From the NCBI GenBank assembly GCA_030686995.1, contig CM060693.1, forward strand, positions 106,565,501-106,629,500: DNA of 64,000 nt, in the 5' to 3' direction. A program made the position numbers and the translations under genes. The notes beneath the pieces were generated by a model, which worked only from the letters and a program-made list of their open reading frames with translations, did not search any database and was not told where the DNA came from. Below are positions 60,317 to 64,000 of the stretch, one piece after another. The DNA comes from Artemisia argyi (taxonomy: Eukaryota > Streptophyta > Magnoliopsida > Asterales > Asteraceae). Within the stretch, counting starts at the first letter, position 1; each line of letters opens with the position of its first letter.

Positions 60317-61126
60317 GTTGCTAAGCCAAGATTCGACTCGACTCGCTAACTTCTAACTCTTTTTTATTTTTCTTGACACTTTCTTAACTTAAACAAAAGA
60401 TAAAAGACGAGATGGTAGTCCTTTTTTTGTTATTTTTTTCATACACTCTTGCCCTACCATCCAAATTATACATCCATACAAAAGAGATTTATAGTTGCAT
60501 CCCTACACTTGAGCTTTTAAATAATTAAAAACTATCTAATGACCCGAATTGCAAAGATCAAAACACGTGGAGCACTTTAAAATACTTAACGTACATATGG
60601 GGGGTAATAACATTTGACTTTCATCCCTATTACTCGATAACAACTAGTACTTTACCAATGAGTCCCAATCATCTCAAAACTGTATTTATAAGATATGATT
60701 CGACTTAGCAACCATGTAATCAACTAGAAAATTAACAAAGGGTTTAACTGATACCCGGGATTGCGCCCTCGCAACAGGTTTTACCTCTCAAGGGATCTTG
60801 AGAAGCTTGCGATCCCCGCCAGGCAGTGTACCTGATCGTTGTAGTATAGTATAGTGACAAGTACCGGGGGATTGATCGTTCAACTTAGGAATAGTGTCGC
60901 TAGGATTAGAAAGCCTACTAAACTAGGTCTAGAGGTGAGGGATGATTCTTTTTGTATTTTTTATATTTTATAAAAGCAAGTAAAATCTCGGGTTTTGAAG
61001 GAGTGGGCGGAATTAGTTGCTAGTCAACTAACCCAATTAACTAGAGATGTAATCAAAATAAAATAAAAAGAAATGAAAATAAACTAATGTGGTGGAAACA
61101 ATAATGAGAAAAGATGTGTTTACTTA
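60317..61126. repeat. Recombinant fragment of the Tat-like family: internal region joined to LTR
   Basis: 60317-60747 follows 44944-45412 (TTGCTAAGCCAAGATTCGAC ... TTAACAAAGGGTTTAAC), then switches at about 60748 to the LTR start TGATACCCGGGATTGCGCCC, collinear with 43050 and 48353. The LTR is cut at 61126 by the next element. Confidence 0.75.
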
Positions 61127-62059
61127 TGTTGGACCCTTTTACTTAGTTACAGTTAACTACAAAGTTAATCTAACCAAGTTCCATGGTATAGCAACGTGTT
61201 GATTAATTATAATAGCAAATAAACGTAAAAGAAAAGACACAAAGTTTTTCAACGTTTAATTCTTTATTAGAAATTAATCAAAAGAATTATACCCAAGTGT
61301 TTGCGGAACAACACTTAGGATTGAAATGAAAAGTATGGTGTACTCCTCACTAAACCCAAACTAAGTTTGAGTGACAACTAAGATCCTGCTGAGCTAACTC
61401 AAGGATTGTGTTGTTCTTTGGAGAGAGTAAAGATTTGGTTTGTGAATGTCTAAGCATTAAGTGCACAAACGTAATCTTTACCTCTCTCACTTATTCTCTA
61501 TTTATACACAAGTAATTTCTAACACTTACCTAATGGACAAAGACTACAAGACAGTATTACATCATCCTACAATGGACAAAATACATAGGTATTTTGTCCC
61601 TGTTACAATTGACTATAAGTAGTAAAGAACAAGGATGCTTTCTGGTCTTCAGTGTTGACACACTTCTTGGTATTATACTCATTCAGGGAAAGTTGACCTT
61701 TACATGATAAGGACCATCCCTTATCCATTCAAACTTATCCCGCCTACTTTACTTCAGTCTTCTTATCTTCAGTCTTTGTTCACTCAGTGATATTAGTTTG
61801 TGAGGAGTCATGGAACTCAGTGAGTTATTGTCATCCCTCACTTAGTCCATCATCCTCTTCTTTGGCTCAGGTATCATTCACTGAGAACTGCCTCACTGAA
61901 TGAGTGAACCTTTCTTCATAGATTCACCCTGAGCGTCTTGAGGATGACTCACTAAACAACTATGCATTCAGTGACTTGTTTGGTGTTCTTGGTTATGAAA
62001 CACTTATATTTTATGTTCAAATCCTAGATTAAGGAGTTTGGGTTTTAACAGACCCAACA
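61127..62059 (-). repeat. 3' LTR of a Ty1/copia element (933 bp)
   Basis: Plus-strand ends TGTTGGACCC and GACCCAACA are short inverted repeats. A minus-strand purine tract AAAATAAGGGGAGAC (62060-62074) adjoins. TATA box TATAAATA on the minus strand at 61499-61506. The rest of the element lies to the right. Confidence 0.8.
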
Positions 62060-62074
62060 GTCTCCCCTTATTTT
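62060..62074 (-). other. Polypurine tract of the copia element
   Basis: Minus strand AAAATAAGGGGAGAC directly before the LTR start TGTTGGGTC. Confidence 0.75.
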
Positions 62075-62267
62075 GATATACAAATAGCCTGAGTGTTTTC
62101 AAGCTTTTGTGAGAGATAGCAAAGGTATTCTCTCTATAATCCTGACTTACTACGTATTGTTTAGGACACTGAATGTTAAACAAAACATCAATATTATTCA
62201 TGAATATTATAATCCTAAACAAAACAAAGTAAATAAAGATAGTTGGTGTTGCAGACATGCTCAGGCC

Positions 62268-64000
62268 TCAGAACTTCAGACCCATGGCTTCAAGTTTGGC
62301 TCTCTTGGTGTTCAGTAGGTGTTTATCAGGATGCTCTTTGATTTTGTTGTTCAGGTCATGACAAAATCTTGCATTAGCCTCATTCTTGATGGGATTGGCC
62401 ATGAAAAAGTACCCTACCATTGCCTTGACTCCAGCTTGATCAATGTCAGCCCATCTTTGGAAGGCTGGATCTCCATACTCATCTGTGAAGAAGAGACCTC
62501 TCTCAGGTTGCTCAATGACCAAATTGTTCACAAATGTAACTCCTTCAGGGAGGGATCTGTTGCAGTTTAGACCCGGAGCACTGACTTATGGTTCAGTCTC
62601 TATCTTCTTCCTTTTCCTTTTAGAAGACTGAGTAGGAGGAGCCTGAATGGAAGGTACTGAAGTTGGTAGCACTGAAGGAATCTCAAGTTCCTCATGCTTT
62701 TTGGCCAAAAGATCATACCTGATCCTGAGGGATTTCTGTAGGTTCTTGACAATGACATTGTTCTTCTTTGCAATGATTGGACCTAGCTCATCAAGCTCAG
62801 TGATCCCAAAGTCAGCAAATCTGAAGGGATCATGAACTTCAAAGTGTCGTTTGTCTTTACCTCTGTAGACAGTGAGAACAGCTAGTTTGAAGTTCTAGTG
62901 GATCTTGACATTAGTGATAGTTTCTGGGTTCAGTCTTTGTGTCATGATCCAGGTATGCTTCTCAATGTTTTGTTTCCTGATTTCAGCTGATCTCTTCAGT
63001 TTGGCCTCCCTCTTTTCTATTAGAGCTATCAGAGCAGCATCTTGAGCCTGTTTGAACTTTTCACCACCTTCTCTATGTGCAAGGTCCTGAGGCTTCAACC
63101 CAATAGCAGTGGCTTCCTCATTAACCACTTCAATGAGAGTAGCCTTGCTTGCTTGTTCTTCCAGGGCTATTTTCTTCAGTCTTTCCACCTTATCTACGTG
63201 AGCTTGGATTTCATCTTCAGTCATCAAATATGTAACACCATTCATTTGGAAAGGAACCCTGACAGGTGCATCAGGGTCCGGTCTGATGACTGAAGAAGCA
63301 GCAACCAATGTTGTTGAAGGTTCAGACACAATAGTGAGAATGCCTTTGCCCTTATCCGCCTGGTTTGATGGTTGAGTGGTGGTTTCAGGAGACTGGAAGG
63401 ATGAGATTGGAGTTGCCTCAACTATGTGTTCCCCCTCAGCCTGAGAGGAAGGTTGACTGGTGGAAGTATCAGGGACACCTGTTTGTGGTACTTCAGTGGA
63501 TCTCTCCCCCTCAACTGTTGCCGCAACGTCAATGAGTGCAAGAGTTGGTGCCACTGAAGGACCCTTGAACGCCTGGTAAAGTTCTAAGAGCATGTTCTTG
63601 ATGTCAGCAGTGTCCTTTTGGATTAAAGACAATTTGGCATCTAGGGAAGCCTGAGAAGATTCAATGGCAGACATCCTTGGCCCAAGATTCCAGGCCAAGG
63701 AGTTTGAAGACTTAGCCTAAGTAGCCACGTTTTTCTCCATTAGACTGAGTGATGAGCAGATGGACACCACTAAAGAATTGAGACCATGAAGATTTGCAGC
63801 CTTTAGCATGTCCACCAACTCAGTGAATTGAGCAGAATTCTGTTGGTAGGTCTGTGCAGCCTGAAGAATTTTGCGGTTGAGTTCAGGGTCATCTTTGACA
63901 GACTCTTGAATGGTAGAAACACTCTTGGTAATGTTGCTGAGCGTTTCGTTGAACTTGCTGAGATGTCCATCAAGAGTAGTCAGTTTGAATGCAACATCAG
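62268..64000 (-). pseudogene. C-terminal coiled-coil protein of a copia element, three in-frame stops, runs off the window
   Basis: One continuous minus-strand frame from the window edge to the TAA/TGA at 62268, broken by TAG (63717-63719), TAG (62895-62897) and TAA (62586-62588), all in the same frame. Upstream part: heptad-rich helices (SNITKSVSTIQESVKDD, AIESSQASLDAKLSLIQKD, ADIKNMLLELYQAF). Middle: Pro/Ser/Thr-rich linker, then a Lys/Glu-rich helix and HTWIMTQRLNPETITNVKIH. End: PEGVTFVNNLVIEQPERGLF, DEYGDPAFQRWADIDQAG and LNTKRAKLEAMGL. These blocks match the post-RT C-terminal protein found in copia elements of Asteraceae (function unknown), and differ from the relic at 35838. The three stops without frameshift suggest point-mutational decay. 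It lies about 200 bases before the PPT. Confidence 0.72.

Overview
This is plant nuclear DNA: AT-rich, dominated by nested LTR retrotransposons with tRNA-Met-type primer-binding sites, plus Stowaway, Harbinger and hAT MITEs, long TA microsatellites, and one ordinary plant gene. The retroelement relic proteins (a copia C-terminal coiled-coil protein, an Athila/Tat-like gag, a LINE ORF1 with DUF4283 and a CX2CX4HX4C knuckle) resemble those I associate with Asteraceae, most likely tribe Anthemideae (Tanacetum/Artemisia/Chrysanthemum). That placement rests on recollection, not on a search.

Only one intact, recognisable host gene is present: a single-exon S-adenosylmethionine decarboxylase proenzyme (31294-32313, minus), closest to the BUD2/SAMDC4 class. 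It has a TATA box about 90 bases upstream and no ATG in the intervening leader.

Layout. 1-6580: a Sirevirus-like copia derivative, plus strand, with the 5' LTR cut by the window edge; it is inserted in a Tat-like LTR that continues to 7947. 8600-9230: old LTR fragment. 9785-10729: an almost perfect 470+470 base palindrome ending at a poly(A) tract. 11436-13253: LINE ORF1 relic. 15362-26884: a complete LARD-like element (4.0 kb LTRs, 3.5 kb core, perfect TSD) inside a TA-microsatellite-bounded MITE; a second such MITE, carrying a hAT MITE, follows. 27444-31293: mostly uncharacterised, with a weak Helitron candidate. 31294-32410: SAMDC and promoter. 32750-39235: Stowaway MITE, a Tat-like LTR split by a solo LTR, the 3' part of a copia element whose LTR is split by a second solo LTR (perfect TSD), and a Harbinger-type MITE. 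40030-54217: an Athila-like element, minus strand, whose gag is split by a 6.7 kb Tat-like element (43050-49795) with its own PBS, PPT and near-perfect TSD. 54218-55404: Sirevirus relic. 55405-about 59420: a very long Tat/Ogre-like LTR with a Stowaway MITE. 60317-61126: recombinant Tat fragment. 61127-64000: 3' end of a copia element running off the window.

The notable theme is that no reverse transcriptase, RNase H or integrase reading frame is recognisable anywhere, although structurally well-preserved elements are present. The window therefore looks like a nest of non-autonomous elements mobilised in trans. Recurring non-coding modules stand out: GC-rich inverted repeats just upstream of LTR TATA boxes, TGACG...CGTCA palindromes in Tat LTRs, and CGG-flanked hairpins in the Athila element. 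These are the best candidates for undescribed function.
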